NCBI GenBank assembly: GCA_947457925.1
Contig: CANGYA010000014.1
Coordinates: 1 to 38,934, forward strand
Length of the DNA: 38,934 nucleotides
Direction: 5' to 3'
From: Cytophagales bacterium
GTDB lineage: Bacteria > Bacteroidota > Bacteroidia > Cytophagales > Thermoflexibacteraceae
A model generated the notes under the pieces. The model saw nothing but the letters and a program-made list of their open reading frames with translations, did no database searches and was not told the origin of the DNA. Position numbers and translations under genes: made by a program. Positions 26,318 to 34,470 of this stretch are shown here, one piece after another (positions within the stretch are counted from its first letter, which is position 1; each line of letters opens with the position of its first letter).

Positions 26318-27109
26318 TTATTTATCTTTTTTACCATATTTCGCTACAAAACTATCTACTTGGTGCTTCATTCTTGGTTTATCAAAATTATCTGCATGGT
26401 GGTCATCTACTTTACTATGACAAAGTACGCACAAGCATTGTAAATTTTTTGGGTGGTTATGTTGCTTATTTCCGTCTTTATGGTGTACGTGCAAAAATCT
26501 GTAATCTTGTGTATCTGTTATTTGGATAGCACATTGCTCACAAGTATAATTTTTACTTTCTCTATACTTACGGCTAACGGTGTCCCAATCAAAAGGTGGA
26601 GTTAATGTATAGCCAAAAACATCTGTTTCTTTGGGTAAATCTTTATTTTCTATTTCTTTGGCTATTAGGTTATTAAAAAAGTCTTCGGTACTTTCAGGAA
26701 TAGAATTATCAGTTATTATTTCAGTTAAACAGTACGAACAAATAGCTAAAACCTTTGCTTTATATAACTTTCCCGTATCTCTATCTATAACATCAACAGA
26801 AGATTTACTACCTAATACATAATAACCACGTCCTATTTCAGTTACTTTAGTGCATTTAATAAGATGTGCAACAGGGAAAGTATTCTCATAATGAGCAACT
26901 CTATAATTTGGCATATAAAGATACCTTCTAAATTTTTCCCCATTAAAAATAGCATAAATACCATCATCTTCAAATAAAACTTCTTTATCCTTAATTTTTT
27001 TAATATCAATAGTTTCACCTTCCACTACAAGATATTTTTTTCTCAAACTATCTTTTGTGGGTGCTATTTCATCAAGAAGTTTACGTAACTTTTCAAAAGA
27101 GTATAACAT
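26318..27109 (-). CDS. HNH nuclease, effector of the Zorya-like operon
   Basis: A 263-residue soluble protein. The C-terminal third is an HNH domain: C190-x2-C193, then HVHHKDGN (207-214) holding the catalytic His pair, N222, and C227-x2-C230-H231 completing the zinc site. A further C124-x2-C127 lies earlier in the middle region. The first 120 residues (KYLVVEGETIDIKKIKDKEVLFEDDGIYAIFNG ... in part) match nothing I know. Its ATG overlaps the stop of the zorB-like gene as TAATG, so it is coupled to the ZorAB motor. In type II Zorya the third gene, zorE, encodes an HNH enzyme that attacks phage DNA; this one sits in that place. Similarity beyond the HNH domain is unproven. Confidence 0.8.
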   Translation of the reverse strand: MLYSFEKLRKLLDEIAPTKDSLRKKYLVVEGETIDIKKIKDKEVLFEDDGIYAIFNGEKFRRYLYMPNYRVAHYENTFPVAHLIKCTKVTEIGRGYYVLGSKSSVDVIDRDTGKLYKAKVLAICSYCLTEIITDNSIPESTEDFFNNLIAKEIENKDLPKETDVFGYTLTPPFDWDTVSRKYRESKNYTCEQCAIQITDTQDYRFLHVHHKDGNKQHNHPKNLQCLCVLCHSKVDDHHADNFDKPRMKHQVDSFVAKYGKKDK

Positions 27110-27927
27110 TATTGTAGTTGTTTAATGACTTTTTCTACTAATTTTTCACTAGTGGTTACAATTCGAAACTCTACTCTACGAGAGTTTTCATTGTTAATCG
27201 TTTCGCCTGTTTCAAATGAAAGTTTTTTGTTATTATCCAAAGTTCTTCCATAAGACAAGCCGTTGGCAGTTATCCAAAATTGTAACAAGGCTTTTTGCTC
27301 ATTAGGCAATTCCCTGTATTCGTTCAAATTTCGTATATATTTCAACACACTTCTTGCCCTGTCTTGCGATAGCTGTACGTTTCCTATGTAGGCATCATCA
27401 AGTTCATCTAATTGTGTTGGCGAAACCTTTTGAATATTTTTAGGAAGTTGTAAACTATCTTTTTGTGTACTATCTTGAACTAACATACTGTTTTTATACA
27501 GTTTACGAACAATAGGCTCTGGGTCTGTGTGTCCCTCTATTCTTATTTCGGCTATTTTATCCTTGTACTTTTCTTGTGTAACAATGGCTAAATACTTGGG
27601 AAAAAATTTATCTAAAATTTGCCTAAATTCCTGTCTTAATTCAGATTTACCTGATGCAAATAGCACTTCTGGATTAGTAAATTTAATAGATAAATCCTTA
27701 TCCAATTCTACTTTCCATTGTTTAAAATCCTCATTAAATACACTGTCTAACTCTGTGTATAGTTGTTCCTTACTTGCCTTAAATTCCTCAAACATTATAT
27801 CTCTTTCAGCTTGTTTCTTTTGTATTTCAGACATATAAGCAACGGAAACAAATAAAAACACCACCATTAACCCTGTCATAATATCTGACAAAGAAATCCA
27901 ATGATTTTCTACAGGTTGATTTTTCAT
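27109..27927 (-). CDS. zorB: ZorB-like MotB/OmpA-family motor protein
   Basis: A 272-residue protein with the MotB plan: short cytoplasmic N-terminus, one membrane helix with the ion-binding aspartate D15 (SLSDIMTGLMVVFLFVSVAY), a linker, and a periplasmic OmpA-like peptidoglycan-binding domain (about 80-265) with IRIEGHTDPEP and LSQDRARSVLKYIRNL, ending NSRRVEFRI. With the ZorA-like neighbour 3 nt upstream it should form a proton-driven motor anchored to the cell wall. The linked HNH gene and absence of flagellar or Tol genes mark it as Zorya-type rather than flagellar. Intact by length and motifs. Confidence 0.82.
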   Translation of the reverse strand: MKNQPVENHWISLSDIMTGLMVVFLFVSVAYMSEIQKKQAERDIMFEEFKASKEQLYTELDSVFNEDFKQWKVELDKDLSIKFTNPEVLFASGKSELRQEFRQILDKFFPKYLAIVTQEKYKDKIAEIRIEGHTDPEPIVRKLYKNSMLVQDSTQKDSLQLPKNIQKVSPTQLDELDDAYIGNVQLSQDRARSVLKYIRNLNEYRELPNEQKALLQFWITANGLSYGRTLDNNKKLSFETGETINNENSRRVEFRIVTTSEKLVEKVIKQLQ

Positions 27928-27930
27928 TGT

Positions 27931-29331
27931 TTAGTTCTTTTTACTGTTCAAAATAAATTGCTGGATAAGAGTGTCTAAACTTTGCAAAGTGTCATTTAAC
28001 CTTTTGTAAAATTCACTATTGATTACTTTTACATCATTGGCTAATTGTTGATTAGCTTTTGCAACCAAACTAACCCCTTGTTCCATTTGCTTTTTAGTAT
28101 TTGTCCAAAATTCGCCGTTTATGTCTTTGATTTTTTCTATTTCTTCTAACCGACTAATTAAAACTGTTACAGCTTCTTTTAGATTACGTTCACCTTTTAT
28201 CCATTGGTTAAGTTTAGAAGTTGTTTCATCAAATGCATTTGTAGTATTTTCAAGAGTTGCTACCGTAGTAGCTATTTTGCTTGACATTTCTTGGAACTTA
28301 GTATCTTCAATCATTACAGATTGTAATTCTTGAATAAGTTGTACCAATAAACTTTCTTCATTGGTAAGTTTGTTTGTGTTCTCTGCAATTAATTTAATTA
28401 AATCAGATGCTATTTGTAAATTAGAAGATACATTTTTGAATTGTGCTGTTAGCTTTTCAATATGTTCTTTATTTTCCATCTGCCACGTATTCAGTTGCTT
28501 AACACTATTGTTGAGTTCGTGAAAGTTTTCTTTAACAAGCCTTTGAATAAGCTGATTCATTTTTTCATTAAAATCAACTATCACCCGTTGCATAGCATTT
28601 ACTAAGGCTTCTGTATTATTTTTAGCCAATAAATCCCCAAACTCATCAAACTTTTTACTTGTAGCAATATGATTGGTGTTTAAAGTTTCTATTATGGCTT
28701 TTGCATTCTCATTAATGCTTTTGTTTTGTAGTTGCTGCTGTTTTTGAAGTGATTGAATTTCTTTAGTATTTTGTTGGCTGTTTTCTACAATTTGGGTTAG
28801 TAGATTTACACCTTCTAAGTGATTATTTGTAAGAACCTCATTAGCTGTATTGTGCAAATCTTGCTGTAGTTTTATTTCAGTTATTAAACTACTTTTCAAG
28901 TCTTGTGTGTGCTTTATATTTTCAATATGATTTTTTTCTATTACTTGAATTAATTGTTTTAATGCCTCAAATTCAGACGTAGGCGGTGGTGGTACTTCCT
29001 CTTCCTTGCGTTTATTTAGTTCTGCAATTACAAGTGAACTAATAAAAGATAAAGCAATACCAATGATAGAAGTAATGAAAGCTGTTTTCATACCTTCTAA
29101 TAAATTGGGTATGCTCTTAGTAATGTCTTTTACATCAAAAACCCATAAACCATAAGCCACACCTATAAAAGTTCCAAAAATACCTAATGTTGTAAAAACA
29201 GATGGTATAAGTTGTATAATATAAGGGTTAGCCTTTTTATATTTATAGAGATTGTAAATACTAAATAAGCCCCAAAATATAAACAAAAAATATGTAATAT
29301 TATTTATCCAAAAAACAGTAAGAGAATTCAT
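27931..29331 (-). CDS. zorA: ZorA-like MotA/TolQ/ExbB-family motor protein with long coiled-coil tail
   Basis: A 466-residue inner-membrane protein and first gene of the operon. Three membrane helices are visible (about 10-30, 38-62 with FTTLGIFGTFIGVAYGLWVF, and 84-106 with TAFITSIIGIALSFISSLVI), carrying the small-residue pattern of MotA/ExbB stators. From about 110 to the end it is a long, Gln/Asn/Lys-rich helical coiled coil (about 350 residues), like the intracellular tail of ZorA that is needed for defence signalling. It is preceded by a 272-nt AT-rich gap without a clear promoter box. ExbB and flagellar MotA lack such a tail, which supports a Zorya assignment. Confidence 0.82.
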   Translation of the reverse strand: MNSLTVFWINNITYFLFIFWGLFSIYNLYKYKKANPYIIQLIPSVFTTLGIFGTFIGVAYGLWVFDVKDITKSIPNLLEGMKTAFITSIIGIALSFISSLVIAELNKRKEEEVPPPPTSEFEALKQLIQVIEKNHIENIKHTQDLKSSLITEIKLQQDLHNTANEVLTNNHLEGVNLLTQIVENSQQNTKEIQSLQKQQQLQNKSINENAKAIIETLNTNHIATSKKFDEFGDLLAKNNTEALVNAMQRVIVDFNEKMNQLIQRLVKENFHELNNSVKQLNTWQMENKEHIEKLTAQFKNVSSNLQIASDLIKLIAENTNKLTNEESLLVQLIQELQSVMIEDTKFQEMSSKIATTVATLENTTNAFDETTSKLNQWIKGERNLKEAVTVLISRLEEIEKIKDINGEFWTNTKKQMEQGVSLVAKANQQLANDVKVINSEFYKRLNDTLQSLDTLIQQFILNSKKN

Positions 29332-29603
29332 TATACTTTTTAGGTTAGTTATTTTAGCAATATGGTATATCTAAAAAAACATACAAAATTTTAGCTTGCT
29401 TTTTTATCTCTAAATTTTTAGTAAAAGTAGATTATTCTATTTTTTAGTTTATCTTTTAATATTATATAGATTTTCTACTATTTTCTATTCATAGGTAATT
29501 ATGTTTGGTGTTAAAAAACTATATTTGTATTGCCAAAATAACATAAGTAAAACATATTGAGAGGTTTTATTTTGTATTTTAGAGGATATAAAACTAAACA
29601 CTT

Positions 29604-29915
29604 ATGCTCACCCACCTAAAAATCTCTACTCGTCCTTTTTGGGATATAGATTTACACCTCTTAGATGAACAAAAAGATGCTTTGTTTATCATTCAGAGGG
29701 TCTTGGAGTATGGTTTGTGGGAAGAATTGATTACAACTACGCAGTTTTATGGAAAAGAAAAAATTGTGGAGGCAGTCAAACAAGCCCCTTATCTGAATAA
29801 TAAAACCTTAAATTTTTGTTGTATTTGGTTGGATATTAAACCCGAAGATTGCAAATGTTATACAAAGAAACATCGGACTGCCGACCAGTACAACCAAGCA
29901 CATTGGAATTATTAG
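29604..29915 (+). CDS. DUF6922 protein, probable antitoxin-side partner of AbiEii-type toxins
   Basis: A 103-residue soluble protein. LKISTRPFWDIDLHLLDEQK, then FIIQRVLEYGLWEELI, YGKEKIVEAVKQAPYLNNKT and the C-terminal CCIWLDIKPEDCKCY follow the pattern of the Bacteroidota DUF6922 family, whose genes commonly precede an AbiEii/AbiGii nucleotidyltransferase toxin gene. Here the expected toxin reading frame begins inside this gene's end at 29855 but stops after 37 codons (see the next entry), so this may be an orphan. The family assignment rests on remembered pattern, not on a search. Confidence 0.65.
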   Translation: MLTHLKISTRPFWDIDLHLLDEQKDALFIIQRVLEYGLWEELITTTQFYGKEKIVEAVKQAPYLNNKTLNFCCIWLDIKPEDCKCYTKKHRTADQYNQAHWNY

Positions 29916-29968
29916 AAAAATTGATGTTGATTAAAGAAGTTAAAGATTTTGCACTTTTAGGTGAGTAA
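29855..29968 (+). pseudogene. Truncated AbiEii-type nucleotidyltransferase toxin relic
   Basis: An ATG at 29855, in another frame within the end of the DUF6922 gene, opens a 37-residue reading frame (MLYKETSDCRPVQPSTLELL and, further on, MLIKEVKDFALLGE) ending at TAA 29966-29968. The pattern T-L-E-L-L-x-K-L-M-x-I-x-x-(V/L)-K-D-F-x-L is the usual N-terminus of AbiEii toxins just before the GGTALAL nucleotide-binding loop; here the loop is lost after LLG. Nothing downstream resembles the rest of the toxin, and a terminator follows at 30031. It appears to be a deleted toxin, leaving its start. Confidence 0.6.
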
Positions 29969-30030
29969 GTTATAAAATAGCAAAATGCTTTGGAATTGTT
30001 GTAAGTTCCATACAGTTTTTCCTGATGAGC

Positions 30031-30063
30031 AAATTCTCTACGCAGTGCGTAGAGAATTTTTTT
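30031..30063 (+). terminator. Terminator after the DUF6922/toxin remnant
   Basis: AAATTCTCTACGC-AGT-GCGTAGAGAATTT followed by Ts. On the minus strand it also lies 55 nt past the stop of the large sensor gene, so it may serve both. Confidence 0.8.
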
Positions 30064-30117
30064 GGGTAGCTACCAAAAAAATACCTTGTAAATACCTACA
30101 AACCTAATTTCCTACCA

Positions 30118-33100
30118 CTACACCCTCACCCCTATCAACGTAACATCATCTCTCTGTTCTGTGTGGGCTTTGAACTCAAAAAAGGCATTTTTGAGCAATT
30201 CGGCTTGTGCTTCACACGATAAATGGGCATTGGCAAGCACAATTTCGGAGAGGCGTGCTACCGAAAACCTGTGCCTTGCCACATTGTTTTGGTCTGTAAA
30301 ACCGTCTGAACACAAATACAACATAGTTTGGGGTGCTAAGAGTACAGACGTTTCCTCAAAGTTTTTCTGTTTCAAAGACGTGCCACCAATAGAATACCGA
30401 GTAGCCTTTACTTCCTTAAAAACACCTTCTTGCACAAGGTACAAAGGTCTTTTTGCCCCTGCATACACCACTTCCGTATGGGTGGCGTGCTGCTCGAACC
30501 TGCACAAAACAATGTCCATACCGTCTGTATTTTCCGTTTCGTTTTGTTGCAAATACGCCTGAATGGTGCTGTCTAACTGCTGCAAAATCTGTTGTGGGTG
30601 AACAATTCCCTTCTGATGCACAATTTCATTCAACAGCGTATTGCCAATCATAGACATCAAAGCACCCGGTACGCCATGCCCTGTGCAATCTACCACCGCC
30701 AAAAAATTATAGGTGCGTTGCTGTTGCTGGCTTTGTGCCAACCAATAAAAATCTCCCGAAACAATATCTTTGGGGTAAGACAACACAAAATAGTCTTTAA
30801 AAACCTGCGAAAACAGTTTATCCGTAGGCAAAAAAGCATTTTGTATAGTTTCTGCGTACCGTATGCTGTCCGTAATTTGGTCATTTTTGAGTTTAATCAA
30901 CTTATAGGCTTTGGCATTGTCTAAGGCAATGACAATGTAAGAAGCTAAGGTTGCCAATAAGGTAATGTCTTTTTCAGAATAGGCATTTCGGCTAAAACTC
31001 TGTGCCGTAATTACGCCAACTGCCTTGCCATGCAATAACAACGGCACATAAATTAAAGACTGGGGCAATTCGCTATGTTCTGCTGCTCCAACCAAATGAA
31101 TGGTAGGCACGTATTGATGCACCTCCGTAGCTACATTGTTGATAAGCAAGGGTTTACGGTAGTTAAAACAGTAGGCTGCCAAAGAATTTGGATTGTCTAA
31201 TTTCTCGAAATGGTAAGGCAACAATTTGTCTTTTTCCACAGAACCGTTAAAATCTAAACAGTTACCTGTAACATTAAACACGCCAATACCAAAAGAATGT
31301 GCAGGCATTAAGGCATTGACTTGTTGGTAAATGGTCGTTTCTAATAGTTTCATGTCCAGAACGGCTATAATTTCTTGCCCTATTTCATTCAGTAGCTTGA
31401 TATTTTCGAAAGTTTCCTGAATTTGCAAATTTGCATGGCGTAAGTTTTCGGCTTGTGTTTCTATTTCTTCTTTTTGCAAACTCAACTCTTGATTCTTGAT
31501 AGAAATTTCATCGTGGGCTGTTTGTAAAAACTGTGCCTGTTGTAAAATTTCCTCTTTTTGTTGCGAAATTTCCTCTGTCCTCTGCCGTACCAAGTCCTCC
31601 AATTTTTCATTCTCTTTCTCTATTCTCCACGCATTCAGTTTAGCCACTAAAAATATGACCAATACTACGCCTATTGCATATAAACTATACGCCCACCAAG
31701 TCCGATAATAGGGAGTTTGGATAGAAAAACGAAACTGCGTAGGGCTACTCTCCTGCCCATAAATATTTTTAGCTTTTACCCAAAAAATATAATTACCTTC
31801 TTTCAAATTTGTATATTCTTTGCGAGTTTCATGCGACCATTCAGACCAATGTTTGTCAAAACCTTCTAAATAATGACTGTAAACAGTTCTCTGTTCTCCT
31901 TCCATAAAAGGCAAAGCATACTCAACTGCAATGGTATTATATTGGTAATCAATATTTTCTAAACTAAAACTTTCTTTAATCGGATAATTGCCTTCAAAAA
32001 CCACACTGTCTTCTTCCAAAGTTACCTTGCGAATAAAAGTATTGTATTTTTTTTGGTAATTATGTAAATCTTTTTGGCTATCATATCGATACAAACCTTC
32101 GCTGCCTCCTAACCATACCACACCACTTTCTTCCACATACAAACACCGTAACATCATTGTAGGAATACGCCGCAATGCTTGATAAATCCATTGGTATTTA
32201 CTGTTAGATGTAGGTTGCAAATAGCCAATATCGTGTTGTTGATTGTATAAGGGCAATACCCAAATTTTACCATCAGGTATTTCTTGTAAGCTAAAAATAG
32301 TTTGCCTTTTATTGTTCAAATATTGGTTCAGGCTATCAAACACCTCAAACTTTGCTGTTTTTTCATTGAATTGGTACAAACCGAACTCCGTACCAAACAA
32401 TATTTTATCTTTAACTCTAAAAGGCATCAAGTCTTTTAAAGAAGGTAAGCCAGCTTCGTTTGTGTACAAAGTAATTTTGCGAGGTTGTGTAACATCATCA
32501 GGGTTCGGTATCACATGAACAAGCCCCTGCCGAAAAGTTCCCAGCCAAACCGTACCATCTGCTGCTTCTGCAATACCCCGAATGTCTTTTTTAAGGTCAA
32601 ACCAAACCCCTTCTTCCTTCCATTTTCCATTTTCATACAAAAGACTCACTAACTTTTGGTTGTCTGTGCTATAAATTCTGCGTGGATTTTTATGAGAAAC
32701 ATAAATTTTGTTGGCAGCATTGGTATAAATTTTAGAGATAGGCGAGGCTTTAAAATCTTTAATTTCATAAATACCTTTGGCGGTAGCTGCCAACAGATGT
32801 GATTGATTTTCAAATTGATACGCCAAGAGTTGCCAAATTTGCCCCGAAGGTAGCCCGTCTATGTGTCGTATTTCATTACCTAATAAAGCATAAGCCGTCT
32901 GGTGTGTGCCTACATACATCACACCTTTGTAACGGCACACCGTTTCTACAATATCTCGAATGCCCGTTTGTCTGTTCCAATACGTCAAGTCTAACAAGCC
33001 GTCAAAACGTGCAATGCCTTGATTAAGAGTTATCCACAAATAACCGTTATGGTCCACATACAAACTGCGTGTGTAGTTGTTTTGCAGCAACGAATTTTCA

Positions 33101-33978
33101 TTGAGTTCCTGCAAAACTTGTTTGTGGTGGTCTATAATCAATACGCCTTTGCGAATACTACCAAAAGCCATGCGTTGTTGAGGCAATAGTTTGGCAAAAT
33201 AGACAGAGTTATTATCAAAAAAATCTGTACCACTCACCACAAACGGAATAGGTTTACAAGGTTTTTGGGTAGGAAACAAGTACAAACCATGATTTCGCGT
33301 AACGACTAACAACGTATCTGCATGGTACTGTATGCCCGCATAAAATTCCTTGTCTATAAAAAAATCTCCTTCTGGTACAGTTAGCAAACTGTCTTTTTCC
33401 ACTACAACCAATCCTTTGTGTTGTTGGTAAGCATATATTTTTTGGTGAACTGTATCAGCAATGATACCCCCAAAAAAAGAGTTTTTTGGGGCTTCATACA
33501 GAGTTACTTTGGGGGTAGGACGGGCGGTATATTTTAACAACCCTTCAAATGTTCTAAAAAACACTTCGTCTTTTAAAGCCACTGTTTGCCATGTAGAAGT
33601 GTATTTAAATGCAGGGTTTGGCAATAAATGATGCAAACTTTTATAGCTCAACTTACCATTTTCGGCTTGCTGCAAATAGCCAAAATCACCTGTAGCCCCT
33701 ACAAACAATGTTCCTTTGTGGTCAAAAGCCAGCGAATAAATAGACGAGTTGTTCGGAATGGGCTGCGTTGTCCATGTCTTGCCGTCATACTGCATGACCA
33801 AGCCATTCAAGCCAAAATACATGACACCGTTGGCAGCTTGCACTGCCGAAAATACTTGTGGGGGCTGTTCGTATTCATTCGGGCTATAATTGCGAATAAT
33901 AGGGTAGCCCCTTTCCTGAGCTGCCACCTGCCCAAGAAATAGCCAAGTAAGTAAAAAAGCTAAAAAGTAAAGTTTCAT
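30118..33978 (-). CDS. Reg_prop/Y_Y_Y sensor with GAF domain and SpoIIE serine phosphatase output
   Basis: A 1286-residue membrane signalling protein: signal peptide (about 1-20, ending VAAQ), a periplasmic two-propeller region of Reg_prop repeats (about 40-680, e.g. YLWITLNQGIARFDG, VWLGTFRQGLVHV), a Y_Y_Y domain (about 700-785, LEGFDKHWSEWSHETRKEYTNL in part), one membrane helix (SLYAIGVVLVIFLVAKL, about 795), a coiled coil of repeated Gln/Glu heptads, a GAF domain (about 890-1040), and a SpoIIE phosphatase (about 1060-1286) with SGDFYWLA, VDCTGHGVPGALMS and CSDGFTDQ intact. The front half is that of SusR-like hybrid sensors for polysaccharides, but the output is a phosphatase, not a kinase. 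It probably sets the phosphorylation state of an unlinked regulator. Confidence 0.9.
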   Translation of the reverse strand: MKLYFLAFLLTWLFLGQVAAQERGYPIIRNYSPNEYEQPPQVFSAVQAANGVMYFGLNGLVMQYDGKTWTTQPIPNNSSIYSLAFDHKGTLFVGATGDFGYLQQAENGKLSYKSLHHLLPNPAFKYTSTWQTVALKDEVFFRTFEGLLKYTARPTPKVTLYEAPKNSFFGGIIADTVHQKIYAYQQHKGLVVVEKDSLLTVPEGDFFIDKEFYAGIQYHADTLLVVTRNHGLYLFPTQKPCKPIPFVVSGTDFFDNNSVYFAKLLPQQRMAFGSIRKGVLIIDHHKQVLQELNENSLLQNNYTRSLYVDHNGYLWITLNQGIARFDGLLDLTYWNRQTGIRDIVETVCRYKGVMYVGTHQTAYALLGNEIRHIDGLPSGQIWQLLAYQFENQSHLLAATAKGIYEIKDFKASPISKIYTNAANKIYVSHKNPRRIYSTDNQKLVSLLYENGKWKEEGVWFDLKKDIRGIAEAADGTVWLGTFRQGLVHVIPNPDDVTQPRKITLYTNEAGLPSLKDLMPFRVKDKILFGTEFGLYQFNEKTAKFEVFDSLNQYLNNKRQTIFSLQEIPDGKIWVLPLYNQQHDIGYLQPTSNSKYQWIYQALRRIPTMMLRCLYVEESGVVWLGGSEGLYRYDSQKDLHNYQKKYNTFIRKVTLEEDSVVFEGNYPIKESFSLENIDYQYNTIAVEYALPFMEGEQRTVYSHYLEGFDKHWSEWSHETRKEYTNLKEGNYIFWVKAKNIYGQESSPTQFRFSIQTPYYRTWWAYSLYAIGVVLVIFLVAKLNAWRIEKENEKLEDLVRQRTEEISQQKEEILQQAQFLQTAHDEISIKNQELSLQKEEIETQAENLRHANLQIQETFENIKLLNEIGQEIIAVLDMKLLETTIYQQVNALMPAHSFGIGVFNVTGNCLDFNGSVEKDKLLPYHFEKLDNPNSLAAYCFNYRKPLLINNVATEVHQYVPTIHLVGAAEHSELPQSLIYVPLLLHGKAVGVITAQSFSRNAYSEKDITLLATLASYIVIALDNAKAYKLIKLKNDQITDSIRYAETIQNAFLPTDKLFSQVFKDYFVLSYPKDIVSGDFYWLAQSQQQQRTYNFLAVVDCTGHGVPGALMSMIGNTLLNEIVHQKGIVHPQQILQQLDSTIQAYLQQNETENTDGMDIVLCRFEQHATHTEVVYAGAKRPLYLVQEGVFKEVKATRYSIGGTSLKQKNFEETSVLLAPQTMLYLCSDGFTDQNNVARHRFSVARLSEIVLANAHLSCEAQAELLKNAFFEFKAHTEQRDDVTLIGVRV

Positions 33979-34102
33979 AGGGTTGTTTATTGAAAGAATA
34001 GAGCTAAAACAAGTTATTCATTCGATTACATATTAACAAGTTTATATGAACAACATTTTTTGTATATGCTTCACTCGTCTTCAAGGACTGTATTAAACAA
34101 TT

Positions 34103-34157
34103 AATGTAATGCAAACGGTGTAATCTTTTGAAAAGATTACACCGTTTGCATTACATT
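34103..34157. repeat. Near-perfect 55-nt palindrome E with shared core
   Basis: Arms 34103-34129 and 34131-34157 are exact 27-base complements around a single G. The inner GTAATCTTTTG matches the core of the other palindromes, while the outer arm (AATGTAATGCAAACG) is found nowhere else in the window. Confidence 0.85.
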
Positions 34158-34227
34158 TTAACACTACCAATAACAGACAAAAGCATATCATTGAATAGTA
34201 AAAAGTAGTAATTTTCTTGCTTGTTAT

Positions 34228-34421
34228 TGTCGTGCTTTAAAAAGTTATAGTAAAACGGTAGTACCACACAAGTAATGCTGGGACTACATTAAAACTAACT
34301 TTTTTCAACGAAATAAGTTTGATTGTGTTCAGCTATCCCTATAAAGATGTAATCTTTTAGAAAGATTACATCTTTATAGGGATAGCTGAACACTACGCAT
34401 AACAATTCATAGCACGACACT
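34228..34421. repeat. Palindrome-bearing repeat element, copy C (with inserted segment)
   Basis: A 194-bp element between TGTCGTGCTTTAAAAAGTTA and ATAGCACGACACT. Arms 34325-34357 and 34361-34393 are exact 33-base complements around TAG. About 36 extra bases (34258-34293, GTAGTACCACACAAGTAATG and onward), absent from copies A and B, resemble 7702-7744 in reverse. The element and palindrome E together fill most of the 492-nt gap upstream of the large sensor gene. Confidence 0.85.
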
Positions 34422-34427
34422 ATAAAG

Positions 34428-34457
34428 CAAAAAGGCTACACAAGGTAGCCTTTTTTT
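34428..34457. terminator. Terminator after the small secreted protein gene
   Basis: CAAAAAGGCTAC / GTAGCCTTTTTTTG around ACAAG, 14 nt past the stop at 34471 on the minus strand; the A-run on the plus strand gives the U-tract for that gene. Confidence 0.8.
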
Positions 34458-34470
34458 GTTAATAATAAAA

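Noticed and set aside
27109-29331. Flagellar MotAB or ExbBD/TolQR transport pair
   Set aside because: No flagellar, TonB or Tol genes are near; the long coiled-coil tail of the first protein and the coupled HNH gene fit Zorya better.
30161-30562. Plus-strand frame of 133 codons inside the large sensor gene
   Set aside because: It is an antisense shadow of the SpoIIE domain, without recognisable protein features; the same holds for the other overlapping frames at 4742-5128, 9847-10188 and 24079-24522.
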